Under the pieces are notes generated by a model that searched no databases, had not been told where the DNA came from, and saw nothing but the letters and a program-made list of their open reading frames with translations. Shown here in pieces: positions 37,046 through 46,177 of a stretch of 64,000 nucleotides of DNA. The translations under genes were made by a program, and so were the position numbers. The stretch's first letter is position 1, and each line of letters opens with the position of its first letter. This stretch comes from Mycobacterium xenopi (GTDB lineage Bacteria; Actinomycetota; Actinomycetes; Mycobacteriales; Mycobacteriaceae), in contig NZ_AP022314.1 in assembly GCF_009936235.1 (NCBI RefSeq), positions 1 to 64,000 of the forward strand, written 5' to 3'.

Positions 37046-37977
37046 CGTCGGATCCGCTGATGCGTCGCGCACTCGCGCTGCTGGGTCGCGGCCACGAGCT
37101 CTATGGTGTCGGCCGCGCGGACATTGGTGTGCCGGACACGCCGGACCAGTTGCGCGACCATGCGGCGAGGATCACCCATCCGCCCGCCGGCGCACGGACC
37201 GCGGCGGCTCGCGTACGGCGGATGGCGGGGATGCTTCGGACCAGCGCCGACCACGACACCACGCTGGCCGCGGCGTTGGCTGACATCCATGCCGAGCACA
37301 CAGCGGGATGGCGCGCCAGCCGCACGATGCTCGAGGATGCACACGCCGACGCAATGACGGCAGCCGATACGCCGTTGGGCCGACGAGAAGCGCTGCGCCG
37401 CATGATGGCTCGGTTGCGAACGCAGCGGCGTCTCATTCACCGCTCGCGTCAACGGGCGCAGCTGCACGCACGACGGCTGCGCCAGCTCGCCAACTTGCGT
37501 CACACTGCGGCCAGCCGCCGCCCGTCGCGGGCCGCAGCCATCCCGCTGGCCGCTGTCGACTACGAAAGATCTTTCACCGCAGGGCATATCAGGCAACGCA
37601 TCGCCGAAGCGCTGGATCACATGGGAATCACCGATCCCGCGGCGCGACGCAACTGGCTGCGGGGTTACGAGACGCTGATAGCCAGGGAGTCCGCAGGCCG
37701 GGCGTCGGCGGTCGCGTCGGAACCTGCCACCGCGGTCGGGCCCACCCAAGCCGACGGGCACGGCCTCGGCTACGCCCGCGGCATCACCCAGACCATCCCA
37801 GCCACCTTCGCCCGGTATCACCAACCCGGCACCTCGACGAACATCTACGATCCGGTCGCCAACATCTGCGCATCGATGAACTATGTAATGCACCGCTACG
37901 GCGTCGCCGCGAACGGTGAGAACTTGGTTGCGCTGGTCCAGCAGGCGGACGCCGGTAGACCGCCGAGAGGATACTGA
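37042..37977 (+). CDS. SLT-domain lytic transglycosylase of the ESX-2 locus (Rv3896c-like)
   Basis: 311 residues. C-terminal transglycosylase fold (about 175-311): catalytic Glu216 in ARESAGRAS, then AVGPTQADGHGLGYARGITQ, TIPATFARY and a closing NICASMNYVMHRYGV. It should cleave glycan strands. The N-terminal ~165 residues are helical with LALLGRGHELYG, LAAALADIHAEH and TPLGRREALRRMMARLRTQR, closely paralleling the NlpC/P60 protein at 31418. No signal peptide. It is the gene next to eccB2, as Rv3896c is in M. tuberculosis, two bases before that start. Confidence 0.85.
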   Translation: MTSDPLMRRALALLGRGHELYGVGRADIGVPDTPDQLRDHAARITHPPAGARTAAARVRRMAGMLRTSADHDTTLAAALADIHAEHTAGWRASRTMLEDAHADAMTAADTPLGRREALRRMMARLRTQRRLIHRSRQRAQLHARRLRQLANLRHTAASRRPSRAAAIPLAAVDYERSFTAGHIRQRIAEALDHMGITDPAARRNWLRGYETLIARESAGRASAVASEPATAVGPTQADGHGLGYARGITQTIPATFARYHQPGTSTNIYDPVANICASMNYVMHRYGVAANGENLVALVQQADAGRPPRGY

Positions 37978-37979
37978 CC

Positions 37980-39473
37980 ATGCCGCTCAACCTGTCCAAC
38001 CGCGACCAGAACTCGGGTCACCTCTTCTACAACCGCCGGCTGCGGGCCGCGATCACCAGGTTTTCGGTCCGGATGAAACACGACGATCGCAAACAGCAAG
38101 CCGCAGTGGCGTTGTCGATTGTGTTCGTCCTCATCGGTCTGGGTTGGATGGCGTTGCTGCACATCTGGAAGCCGGCCGGGCTGGTGGGCCAGTCCGCGAT
38201 TGTCGGAAACCGTGACACCGGCGCGGTGTACGCCAAGATCGACGGGCGGCTCTACCCGGCGCTCAACCTGACTTCCGCTCGGCTGGCTGTTGGCAACGCG
38301 GCCGCCCCGGCGTGGGTCAAGGCGAGCGAAATCGCGAAGTATCCGACCGGACCGATGATCGGCATCCCCGGTGTGCCCGACAGCCTCACGGTCACCCCTA
38401 GCAGCGTCTCCGCTTGGGCGGTTTGCGACACCGCTCCCACCCGGGGCGCCCGGGCTGCCCCTGTCGTGACGTCCATCGCGGGCGAGCTGTCGACATTCGG
38501 CCGCGCCGCTCCGATGCGTCCGCCGCAGGCGATCCTTGCGACCCACAAGGACGCGACCTACGTGATCTGGGGTGGTCACCGGTCCCGCATCGACCCCATG
38601 GACCGCTCGGTGACCTTCAACCTGGGTCTCGATCCAGGAGTGACGCATCCGATCGAGATCTCCAACGCCCTGTATGACGCCATGCCCTCGACCGAACCCC
38701 TTGTGGTGCCGCCGATCCCGGAAGCGGGGACGCCGTCGCGGTGGCTGCCCGGCGCGACCGTGGGCAGCGTGCTGGAAACCCGCGACGCCGCCGGTACGGT
38801 CACCGGGTTTTACGTACTGCTTCCGGACGGGGTGCAGAAGATCACCAGTTTCGTCGCCGACCTGCTGCGCACGGCCAATCCAGTGGGTTCGGCTACCCCG
38901 ACATTGATCACGCCGGACAAGCTGATCCACATCCCCACCGTCGATGTGCTCAACGTCGACTACTATCCGCCAGGCAAGCTGGATTTCATTGACACAGCGG
39001 CTAATCCGGTGACCTGTGTGGCGTGGCAGAAGCAGTCCAGCGACCCGCAAGCCAGCATCACGATCTTCAGCGGCCGGGGTCTGCCGGTTCCGATCAGCAT
39101 GGACGCTCGGTTGGTGCATCTGGTGCGCGACGACCGTAATCCCGAATCGGTGGAGGCTGACCAAGCGCTGTTGCTGCCGGGCGCGGCCAACTTCGTGGCG
39201 ACGACGAGTGGTGTGGCGACCTCCGACAGCCGGGAAAGCCTGTACTGGCTGTCACCGCAAGGTGTTCGCTACGGGATCCAATCGGATAACCGGACCTTGC
39301 AAGCGCTGGGACTGGATCCGCGCAGCGCCGTGCAGGCGCCATGGCCGATTGTGCGCACGTTTGCGGCCGGGCCGGCGATCAGCCGCGAGAGTGCGTTGGT
39401 AGCGCGTGACACCATTGTGGGCAACGGCGCGGTCGCGCCCGTACCGCAAGCCAACCCGCAGGCAGGAGGTTAG
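37980..39473 (+). CDS. eccB2: ESX-2 core component EccB2
   Basis: 497 residues. EccB proteins form the periplasmic part of the type VII secretion membrane complex. Cytoplasmic N-terminus (MPLNLSNRDQNSGHLFYNRR), one membrane helix (about 42-62, VALSIVFVLIGLGWMALLHIW), then a large extracytoplasmic region with the four R-repeats and central domain; conserved cysteines occur at VCDTAP and VTCVAW. First core gene of the locus; eccC2 starts 3 bases after its stop. Confidence 0.95.
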   Translation: MPLNLSNRDQNSGHLFYNRRLRAAITRFSVRMKHDDRKQQAAVALSIVFVLIGLGWMALLHIWKPAGLVGQSAIVGNRDTGAVYAKIDGRLYPALNLTSARLAVGNAAAPAWVKASEIAKYPTGPMIGIPGVPDSLTVTPSSVSAWAVCDTAPTRGARAAPVVTSIAGELSTFGRAAPMRPPQAILATHKDATYVIWGGHRSRIDPMDRSVTFNLGLDPGVTHPIEISNALYDAMPSTEPLVVPPIPEAGTPSRWLPGATVGSVLETRDAAGTVTGFYVLLPDGVQKITSFVADLLRTANPVGSATPTLITPDKLIHIPTVDVLNVDYYPPGKLDFIDTAANPVTCVAWQKQSSDPQASITIFSGRGLPVPISMDARLVHLVRDDRNPESVEADQALLLPGAANFVATTSGVATSDSRESLYWLSPQGVRYGIQSDNRTLQALGLDPRSAVQAPWPIVRTFAAGPAISRESALVARDTIVGNGAVAPVPQANPQAGG

Positions 39474-39475
39474 CC

Positions 39476-42400
39476 ATGTCGAAACGAGGGTTCGTGCGGG
39501 GCGCACGTAAACCACCGCCGGCCGTTCCGCCGGTGCGGGTGGCGGTTGCTCCGCCACTGGCCCTGCCCGAACGCGAGCCGCGCAACATCCTCATGATGAT
39601 CGCCATCCCAGCGCTGCTGGTGGGAATCATCGGCACGCTGGTGGTGATGTACACCTCCGGGGTGCGCTCGCTGCAGTCGGGTTTCTTCCCGATGATGGGG
39701 TTGTTCGGGTTCGGCGCACTGATGTTCAGCGGGCGCTTCGGGCGGGCCCGCCGTATCTCCTGGGGGGAGCAGGAAAAGCAGCGGCGCAGCTATCTGCGCC
39801 AACTCGACGAGGACCGCGAAGAAGTGCAACGGGCCGCCCAGGAGCAGAAACGCAGCCAACTGTTCCTGCATGGTGATCCGGAGAAGCTCGATACCGTGAT
39901 CGGCGGGCCCCGCATGTGGGAACGCCGCCCCGACGACGCGGATTTCCTGGATGTGCGTTTGGGGATTGGGATTCAGCAAGCCAGCGATTCGGCGGTGTCG
40001 TTGCAGTGGCCCGAGGTGCCCATCGGAGAGGAGCTGGAGCCGGTAACCGGCGGTGCGCTAAGGGATTTCATCCTCGAGCAAAGCAAGATCCGCGGAATCG
40101 GCAAGGTGTTAAGCCTGCGGTCGAAACCTGGATTCAGCTTCATTAGCGACGACCCAGGCGAACTGCACAGCTTCATGCGGGCGATTCTGTGCTCGCTGGC
40201 CGTGTATCACAGCCCCGAGGATGTGAAGCTCATGGTGGTCACCCGCCACCCCGAGCAGTGGTCCTGGCTGGTGTGGTTGCCGCACAACCATCATGACGAG
40301 ATGTTCGACGCCTGCGGCATGCGCAGGCTGGTCTTTGGTTCGCCCACCGAGCTGGAAGAGGCCCTCGACGCCGAGTTGCACCGAAAGGGCCGCGGGCCGT
40401 GGACCCCACCGGTGGGGACCAGCCCGACCTCGATGCCCTCGCCGATGGAGACACAGGGGCTGTCGCTAGGTCCGCATTGGGTGATCGTCGACGACAACAC
40501 GGGCACCGCCGAGCAGTGGGAAGGCGTGACCGGGCTCAAGGGGATGGCCGGTATCACCGTGTTGCGGCTGGCGACCCGCCCCGGCGTCGGCGTTGGTTTC
40601 GCCGAGGAGGACCAGCGATTTCAGCTCCGCGAAGGTCGGCTCTATCACCGCGAGGCGTTCTACGCGGTGGCTGACATGCTCGCCGAAAGCACCGCGCACA
40701 GGTATGCGCGGGCGCTGGCGCGCTGGTCACCGATGAGCGCCAGCGAGCTATCCGAAACCGACAGCCAGGCCGGTGAATTGTTGCGGGCCTTGGGGATCAG
40801 CGATCCACGCCACCTCGACGTCGACCGGCTGTGGGCGGAAAGTCGCGGACGGGGCGACCCCAAGTGGGCGATGGTGCCCGTGGGGATCAAGCCCGGTGGC
40901 GAGTTGCAATACATCATCTTCCGTGCAAAAGACTTCGGCGGGTACGGCTTTCACTCCGTCGTGATCGGGACATCGGGATCAGGCAAGTCGGAGCTCTTCC
41001 TGTCCTTGTGCAACGGCATCGCGCTGACTCACTCACCGGAAACGTTCATCGTCATTTTCGTCGACATGAAGTTCGAATCCGCGGCCCAAGACCTTGAAGG
41101 TCTGCCCCACGTCGCGGGCTCCCTGTCCAACCTGGGCAAAGACGACCGGCATCTGGCCGAGCGGATGCGCAAAGCGATCAACGGTGAAATGGAAAGACGC
41201 TACCGACTTTTCAAAGAAGCTGGGGCTCGCGACGCCAACGAGTACGAGGAGATGCGGCTGGCCGGCCGCGACCTGGAACCGGTGCCGATCCTGCTGGTCA
41301 TCATCGACGAGTACTTGGAGCTCTTCCATCACCACCCTGAATGGGTCCAGCTGGTCATCCACATCGGTCAGGAAGGCCGGGGCTGCAATGTGTTCTTCAC
41401 CTTGGGCGGCCAGCGGTTGGACCTGTCGTCGCTGAGCAAGGTCAAGAGCAATATCGCTTTTCGGATAGCACTGCGCGCGGAGACCGCTGAAGACTCCCGC
41501 GACGTCATCGGCAGCGACGCCGCCCTGCACCTGCCGGCGAGGGAAAACGGGTACGCGCTGCTGAAGGTCGGGCCGCGCGATCTCGAGCCGTTCCGATGCT
41601 TCTATCTATCGGCGCCGTTCGTGCTGCCGAAGAAGACCAAGAAAGTCGACAAGACGATCGACGTCAGCTTCTCGCAGCCTCGTCCGCTCACCTGGGAATA
41701 CCAGCCGCTGAGCCCGGAAGACACCGCAGCCCTGGCGGAAGCCGACGAACCCGAGGAACCCGACGAATTCCTCTTCCACGCCGACGGTTTCAAGAAGAAG
41801 AAGATCCTCGACGTCATCCGCGAGTCGCTCGTGGCGCACCCAGCTCGTGCACCGCACCAAATCTGGCTTCCTCCACTGGAAATCAGCGAGCCGATCGACG
41901 CTTTGGTGGCCTACTGGCGTGGCAAGCCCTGGCATGTCGACTACGGACAGAACCCGGGGCTGGTGTTCCCGGTCGGAATGGTCGATATACCCGAAGAACA
42001 CGCCCAACGGGTGCATGTCATCAACGCCGAAATGGACAACATCATGGTGGTGGCCACCGCTCAGCGCGGCAAGTCCACGACGTTGATGACCTTGATGACG
42101 TCCGCTGCGCTGATGTATCGCCCGGAGCGGGTGACGTTCTTTTGCATCGGTGCGTCGCTGTATCCGGTGGAGGAGCTTCCCCACGTCGCCGGGGTGGTCA
42201 GCCTGAACGACACCGAAGGTGTTTCGCGCACGATTGCCACCATCGAGGGGTTGATTCGAGCCCGCGAGGCGTCGTTCAAGCACTATCAGATCGACATTTC
42301 CGAATTTCGCGAACGCCGGTTCGGGGCCGCGGGCGGCGGAGGCACCGACCCCGAGGACAAATTCGGCGACGTTTTCCTGGTCATCGACAACTACGGCGAC

Positions 42401-43561
42401 CTCTATGAAAAAGACCCGGCCATGGGCGACCGTGCCATCGCCATCGCCCGGCAGGGCCTGTCCTACGGGGTGCACGTGATGACCAGCGCCAACGCGTGGT
42501 TCGTCGGGCAGAAGCAAGGGATGATCACCGTCTCCAACGCGCGGATACAGCTGCGGCTCAGCAATCCCGACGAAACGCAAATGGGCACCTCGCCAGAGCT
42601 GCGCAAGGCGGCACGAAATACGTTGGACCGTCCGGGTTTTGGGCTTACTCGGGACGGATACGAGTTGTTGGTGGGGCTGCCCGAAATCACCGGGACCGAG
42701 GGTGAGCGGGTGACAACACGTGGCATCGGTGCGCTCATCGCCGCGGTCACCGGTGCGGCCAAGGTGGAGCGCCTGTCTCGGCTGCCTGAGCAGGTAGCCT
42801 TAACTCAGGTCATCGAGGCATTCGACCGGACCGCCGAGGCGGCCGATCCATTCAACGTCCCATTCGCGATCGGCGAAAGCGCCTTGCAACCGGTGGCGCT
42901 GCCGACCCGCATGGTGCCCAACATGCTGGTGATGGGCCGCCAGCTCTGCGGGAAGACCACGACACTGGCAGCCTTCGGCCAGGCAATCACCACGCGGTTC
43001 GGCCCCGATCAAGCGCAGATCACCATCATCGACCCGAAGACGACGCTCATCGGCAAGATCCGGGGTCCCCATGTGCGGGCCTATGCCTACACCGCAGACG
43101 ACATCGATGCCGTGATCAGCGAACTGGCCGAACTGCTGCGCGACCGTTTGCCACCGTCGGGGCTCAGTCAAGAAGAACTGCTGAACCGAAAGCCGTGGGA
43201 GGGCGCGCACCACTTCGTCCTGATCGACGACGAGCATGAGCTGCGGCCCCACAATCAGGTCATGAAGCCGGCCGCGACGGCACCGTTGTGGCCATTCATC
43301 GAACGTAGCCGCGAGGTGGGATTGCACGTCATCGCCGCCCGGCTACCCGGCAATTGGGCATCGCAGGTGGTGATGAATCCCTTCCTGCAGAAGCTGACCG
43401 GATCCCGCTCGCCGACGTTGTTTATGGACAACGACCCAGCAAACGTCAAGGTCTACGGCAGAATTAGTGCCCAGCAGCTGCCGCCCGGCCGTGGCTTGCT
43501 GGTGACCACCGACGGCGAGATCGAAGGGGTGTTGGTCGGCGCACCTGGGCATCCGGAGTAG
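39476..43561 (+). CDS. eccC2: ESX-2 FtsK/SpoIIIE-type ATPase EccC2
   Basis: 1361 residues, a single-chain EccC (not split into Ca and Cb as in ESX-1). Two N-terminal membrane helices (about 39-60 and 66-85), a DUF domain, then three FtsK-like ATPase modules. Walker A motifs: GTSGSGKS (about 500), ATAQRGKS (about 862) and GRQLCGKT (about 1156). Walker B-like strands: LLVIIDEYLELF, VFLVIDNYGDLY and HFVLIDDEHELR. EccC recognises substrates and powers export. The fused architecture and position identify it as EccC2 (Rv3894c). Confidence 0.96.
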   Translation: MSKRGFVRGARKPPPAVPPVRVAVAPPLALPEREPRNILMMIAIPALLVGIIGTLVVMYTSGVRSLQSGFFPMMGLFGFGALMFSGRFGRARRISWGEQEKQRRSYLRQLDEDREEVQRAAQEQKRSQLFLHGDPEKLDTVIGGPRMWERRPDDADFLDVRLGIGIQQASDSAVSLQWPEVPIGEELEPVTGGALRDFILEQSKIRGIGKVLSLRSKPGFSFISDDPGELHSFMRAILCSLAVYHSPEDVKLMVVTRHPEQWSWLVWLPHNHHDEMFDACGMRRLVFGSPTELEEALDAELHRKGRGPWTPPVGTSPTSMPSPMETQGLSLGPHWVIVDDNTGTAEQWEGVTGLKGMAGITVLRLATRPGVGVGFAEEDQRFQLREGRLYHREAFYAVADMLAESTAHRYARALARWSPMSASELSETDSQAGELLRALGISDPRHLDVDRLWAESRGRGDPKWAMVPVGIKPGGELQYIIFRAKDFGGYGFHSVVIGTSGSGKSELFLSLCNGIALTHSPETFIVIFVDMKFESAAQDLEGLPHVAGSLSNLGKDDRHLAERMRKAINGEMERRYRLFKEAGARDANEYEEMRLAGRDLEPVPILLVIIDEYLELFHHHPEWVQLVIHIGQEGRGCNVFFTLGGQRLDLSSLSKVKSNIAFRIALRAETAEDSRDVIGSDAALHLPARENGYALLKVGPRDLEPFRCFYLSAPFVLPKKTKKVDKTIDVSFSQPRPLTWEYQPLSPEDTAALAEADEPEEPDEFLFHADGFKKKKILDVIRESLVAHPARAPHQIWLPPLEISEPIDALVAYWRGKPWHVDYGQNPGLVFPVGMVDIPEEHAQRVHVINAEMDNIMVVATAQRGKSTTLMTLMTSAALMYRPERVTFFCIGASLYPVEELPHVAGVVSLNDTEGVSRTIATIEGLIRAREASFKHYQIDISEFRERRFGAAGGGGTDPEDKFGDVFLVIDNYGDLYEKDPAMGDRAIAIARQGLSYGVHVMTSANAWFVGQKQGMITVSNARIQLRLSNPDETQMGTSPELRKAARNTLDRPGFGLTRDGYELLVGLPEITGTEGERVTTRGIGALIAAVTGAAKVERLSRLPEQVALTQVIEAFDRTAEAADPFNVPFAIGESALQPVALPTRMVPNMLVMGRQLCGKTTTLAAFGQAITTRFGPDQAQITIIDPKTTLIGKIRGPHVRAYAYTADDIDAVISELAELLRDRLPPSGLSQEELLNRKPWEGAHHFVLIDDEHELRPHNQVMKPAATAPLWPFIERSREVGLHVIAARLPGNWASQVVMNPFLQKLTGSRSPTLFMDNDPANVKVYGRISAQQLPPGRGLLVTTDGEIEGVLVGAPGHPE

Positions 43562-43676
43562 GGCGAATTGCGCCGCCGCGGCGGTTACCGCAGAATCCAT
43601 GTCGACGAGTCTGCGCGATGCCGTAAGCTCGCATTACTTCGCAGGTACAGCCTGCCGACCAACGGGAGGAACACAC

Positions 43677-43988
43677 ATGACCGGTTTCCTTGGCGTGACT
43701 CCTGAGGCGGTCAACCTGTCGTCTGTCACCGAGATGGTGATCAGCGGTGAGGTGGCCGCCAACAACGCCGCCGGGGCTGCCGCCCTCACCGGCACAGTAC
43801 CTATGGTGCCCACGTCCGACGACGCGGCATTCACATCCGCGCTGAACGGAGCTGGTGATGCCTATCTAGGGTCGGTAGCAGAACATGTTGCGCAACGGGC
43901 CACCTATGCCGGCGCGCAGGGCCTGTCTGCCATCAGCTACGTGGTGCGTGAACTACTCAGCTCGGTAAACCTCTCGTCGATCGTCTAA
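43677..43988 (+). CDS. PE family protein of ESX-2 (PE36-like)
   Basis: 103 residues (MTGFLGVTPEAVNLSSVTEMVI...), starting after GGGAGGA. Helical hairpin of the PE type with Pro-Glu at positions 9-10 and AYLGSVAEHVAQRATYAGAQG in the second helix; as in PE36, the usual YxxxD/E export signal is not evident at that tyrosine. It is encoded 9 bases before its PPE partner, with which PE proteins heterodimerise for export by the ESX system. The start follows the ribosome-binding site, not the earlier in-frame ATG at 43599. Confidence 0.88.
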   Translation: MTGFLGVTPEAVNLSSVTEMVISGEVAANNAAGAAALTGTVPMVPTSDDAAFTSALNGAGDAYLGSVAEHVAQRATYAGAQGLSAISYVVRELLSSVNLSSIV

Positions 43989-43997
43989 CGAGGCCAT

Positions 43998-45215
43998 ATG
44001 CCCGACCCGTTGTGGTTCGGTCCGCCTGAAAGTGTGGCAGCGCTCCTAGAATCCAGCGACCCGTCGACCGTGGTCGCCAATATTGCGGCATGGCTGAGCG
44101 AGGCGGTCAGCCATGAGTTGTCGATGGGGTTATCGATGGCCAACGTCGTCGCGACCATGGAGGCGTGGATCGGTCTCGGCGGCGCAGCCTCGGCGCTGAA
44201 GGGCACTGAACTGAATCTCGCCGGGCTGGCGCCGATGGCTGCACATTGTTTGAAGCACGTGTCCATCGGTCAGGCGGCAGTAGAAGCCAATACCATCGCG
44301 AGGTCTTCGGTCATACCATCGGCGGTCTGCGTGGCTAATCGCAGCGAGTGTGCTGCCGACATCAATATAAATCCGTGGGTTCTCGGTGCGCTTAGCCCTA
44401 GAATCGCCGAGCTAGAGGGCGAATACACGGAATATTGGGGGCAGAACACGGGCGTTGGTGTGACGTATGCCACCACGTTGACCACGTTAATGGGAGCAAT
44501 AGCGAGCACCCCCCCACCGATTACGCCATTGGGCGCGTCCCCGGCCGCCGCAGCGGCTCCGGCGGAGGCAGCCGGCGAGGCCGCCGCGAGCAACGCAGGA
44601 GGGTTGCCGTCATTGCCGAGCGGGGCGGCAGAGACCGCGGGATCGACGGCGTCGCCGATGGAGTCGGTCACGCAGCTTTTGCAGCCGATGCAGAGTGCGA
44701 TGACCAGCTTGCCGCAGGCCGCACAATCGTTGGCCGGTGGACCGACGCAATTTCTCCAGAGCGGAATGCAAGGTTTCTCAAGCCCACTGCAGCAGATGAT
44801 GGGCATGTTTCCCGGATTGATGTCGCAGTCGGGCGCATCTGCTGCGGTTGAACCGGTTGCCGCGGCGGCCGAGCCGATCGCCGCAGGCGGCGGAGGTGCG
44901 GCTAGCCTGGGATCCGGCGCAGCCGGCGGCGCAGGAGGCGTTGGTTATTCAGGTGCCGGGTTGACCAGTTTCACCCGGCCCGCAAGCACATTCGAGCCCG
45001 AACTCGGTGGGCGGCCAACGGGGCTCAGGGCGAGCGGGTTAGTCAATGCGGCTCAGGTAAGTGGCCCGACCACTACGACGGCGACCGGCGGTGGGACGAT
45101 GCCCGTTTCACCCGCGGCTGCCGGGATGTTGGGTCGGGAGAGCGGCGAGTCGGACAAGGAGAAGGTCACGCATGCGCGGATTGTCGTCGACGCTGACAGG
45201 CATGGCTCGCCGTAG
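43998..45215 (+). CDS. PPE family protein of ESX-2 (PPE69-like)
   Basis: 405 residues. N-terminal PPE domain (about 1-170) opening MPDPLWFGPPESVAALL; the family's Pro-Pro-Glu is at residues 9-11. The C-terminal half is a low-complexity Ala/Gly/Pro/Ser region containing GMFPGLMSQSGAS and ending in an acidic/basic tail. Partner of the preceding PE gene and predicted client of the EspG chaperone encoded downstream. Corresponds to PPE69 (Rv3892c) by position. Confidence 0.9.
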   Translation: MPDPLWFGPPESVAALLESSDPSTVVANIAAWLSEAVSHELSMGLSMANVVATMEAWIGLGGAASALKGTELNLAGLAPMAAHCLKHVSIGQAAVEANTIARSSVIPSAVCVANRSECAADININPWVLGALSPRIAELEGEYTEYWGQNTGVGVTYATTLTTLMGAIASTPPPITPLGASPAAAAAPAEAAGEAAASNAGGLPSLPSGAAETAGSTASPMESVTQLLQPMQSAMTSLPQAAQSLAGGPTQFLQSGMQGFSSPLQQMMGMFPGLMSQSGASAAVEPVAAAAEPIAAGGGGAASLGSGAAGGAGGVGYSGAGLTSFTRPASTFEPELGGRPTGLRASGLVNAAQVSGPTTTTATGGGTMPVSPAAAGMLGRESGESDKEKVTHARIVVDADRHGSP

Positions 45216-45319
45216 TTCGCCAGCCGTTGCCGCGCTAAATCGGCCAACGGCGACACAAGAGGCTATCCAGCTAAAACACGCTACTGCTTGCGAACTAGTT
45301 AACACATACACGGTTAAGA

Positions 45320-45359
45320 GGCTGTCACCTTATGTCTGCCAAAAGGTGAAGTGACAGCC
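45320..45359 (+). promoter_or_regulatory. Hairpin upstream of esxD
   Basis: Perfect 9-base inverted repeat GGCTGTCAC (45320-45328) and GTGACAGCC (45351-45359), with an alternative inner pairing CACCTT/AAGGTG. It lies in the 218-base PPE-esxD gap, about 75 bases before esxD. No T run follows. It could be the PPE terminator, an attenuator or an mRNA-stabilising 5' structure for the esx pair. The rest of the gap is AT-richer than average and may hold an internal promoter. Confidence 0.55.
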
Positions 45360-45433
45360 GCCGTACAACCAGTACACTCTACGCAATGCTCCGGAGCCCC
45401 CGGGTCAGTCCAGCGAACGAGAGGGAGACATAA

Positions 45434-45760
45434 ATGGCGGCAAATCTGCAGGTAGGAATCGAGGCGGTCGAAGCGATGATCCAAAAGGCCGACTCGCTTC
45501 TGGCAGAAGCACAGGCACTCGGCGGCCAATACATAGCCCATTCGGAGAACATCATCAACGCAGGCTGGTCCGGTCAGGCTTGCGTCACATCGCACGCGAC
45601 GGCAGTTCAAATCAAGCACGATCTTGATCAAGCGCTCGCGGCCAGCCTGGAATTGCATGAACACCTCAACACCGCCAAAGCCAATTACATCGCGCAGGAA
45701 GCCGACGCCAGCCAGCAGCTTTCCGCCGTGCATCCCGGCGCCACCCCGACGCAGATGTAA
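45434..45760 (+). CDS. esxD: WXG100-family protein EsxD
   Basis: 108 residues. WXG100 helical hairpin with the turn GWSGQA (Trp-Ser-Gly) and a C-terminal export signal of the YxxxE type (YIAQE). Ribosome-binding site GAGGGAG before ATG 45434. By gene order it corresponds to EsxD (Rv3891c, 107 residues) and should dimerise with the following EsxC for export through ESX-2. Confidence 0.9.
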   Translation: MAANLQVGIEAVEAMIQKADSLLAEAQALGGQYIAHSENIINAGWSGQACVTSHATAVQIKHDLDQALAASLELHEHLNTAKANYIAQEADASQQLSAVHPGATPTQM

Positions 45761-45820
45761 TCGGCCGCGCTGGTCGAGCGATTTGAATCCCTAAAGCCAT
45801 AGTCCAGCAAGGAGAAAAGC

Positions 45821-46111
45821 ATGGAAATCTCGTACAACTACGGCGCCGGAGCAGACTTGTCCCACGCCATGGCCACGCAGGCTGCAATGCTAAGCCAGCA
45901 TGCACATGACCTCATGCAAGCCGGCAACGCGTTGGTGTCCGAACACCTTATCGGTCAAGGTGGCGATGCTTACCTCGACAGCCTCCGGCGGCTGACCAGC
46001 GCGGTGTCCGACATCGGCGACACCATCATGCGGCACAGCAACGCTGTTGACGCGTCATTCCTCGGGGCCAACCACGTCGATACCACGGCGGCAAATCTCC
46101 TGGGTGGTTAG
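45821..46111 (+). CDS. esxC: ESAT-6-like protein EsxC
   Basis: 96 residues, start ATG 45821 after AAGGAG. A helical hairpin whose turn reads IGQGGDAYLD: the tryptophan of WXG is missing, as in M. tuberculosis EsxC (Rv3890c), where the turn reads FAGHG. Partner of EsxD in a predicted heterodimer. Followed by a strong hairpin and then espG2. Confidence 0.88.
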   Translation: MEISYNYGAGADLSHAMATQAAMLSQHAHDLMQAGNALVSEHLIGQGGDAYLDSLRRLTSAVSDIGDTIMRHSNAVDASFLGANHVDTTAANLLGG

Positions 46112-46130
46112 GTCTTACGGATAGCCGACC

Positions 46131-46158
46131 GCGGGGCGCGCGCGAACGTGCGCCCCGC
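46131..46158 (+). terminator. GC-rich hairpin after esxC
   Basis: Perfect 9-base stem GCGGGGCGC (46131-46139) / GCGCCCCGC (46150-46158) with a 10-base loop, 20 bases after the esxC stop and 20 bases before espG2. Without a T run it is not a classical terminator; it may stabilise the esx mRNA or partially stop transcription, lowering espG2 and downstream expression relative to esxDC. Confidence 0.6.
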
Positions 46159-46177
46159 GCTTTGGCTTGGAGGAGAT

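Noticed and set aside
45061..45354. 97-codon ORF over the PPE 3' end and following gap
   Set aside because: Overlaps the PPE coding sequence out of frame; product has no recognisable pattern.
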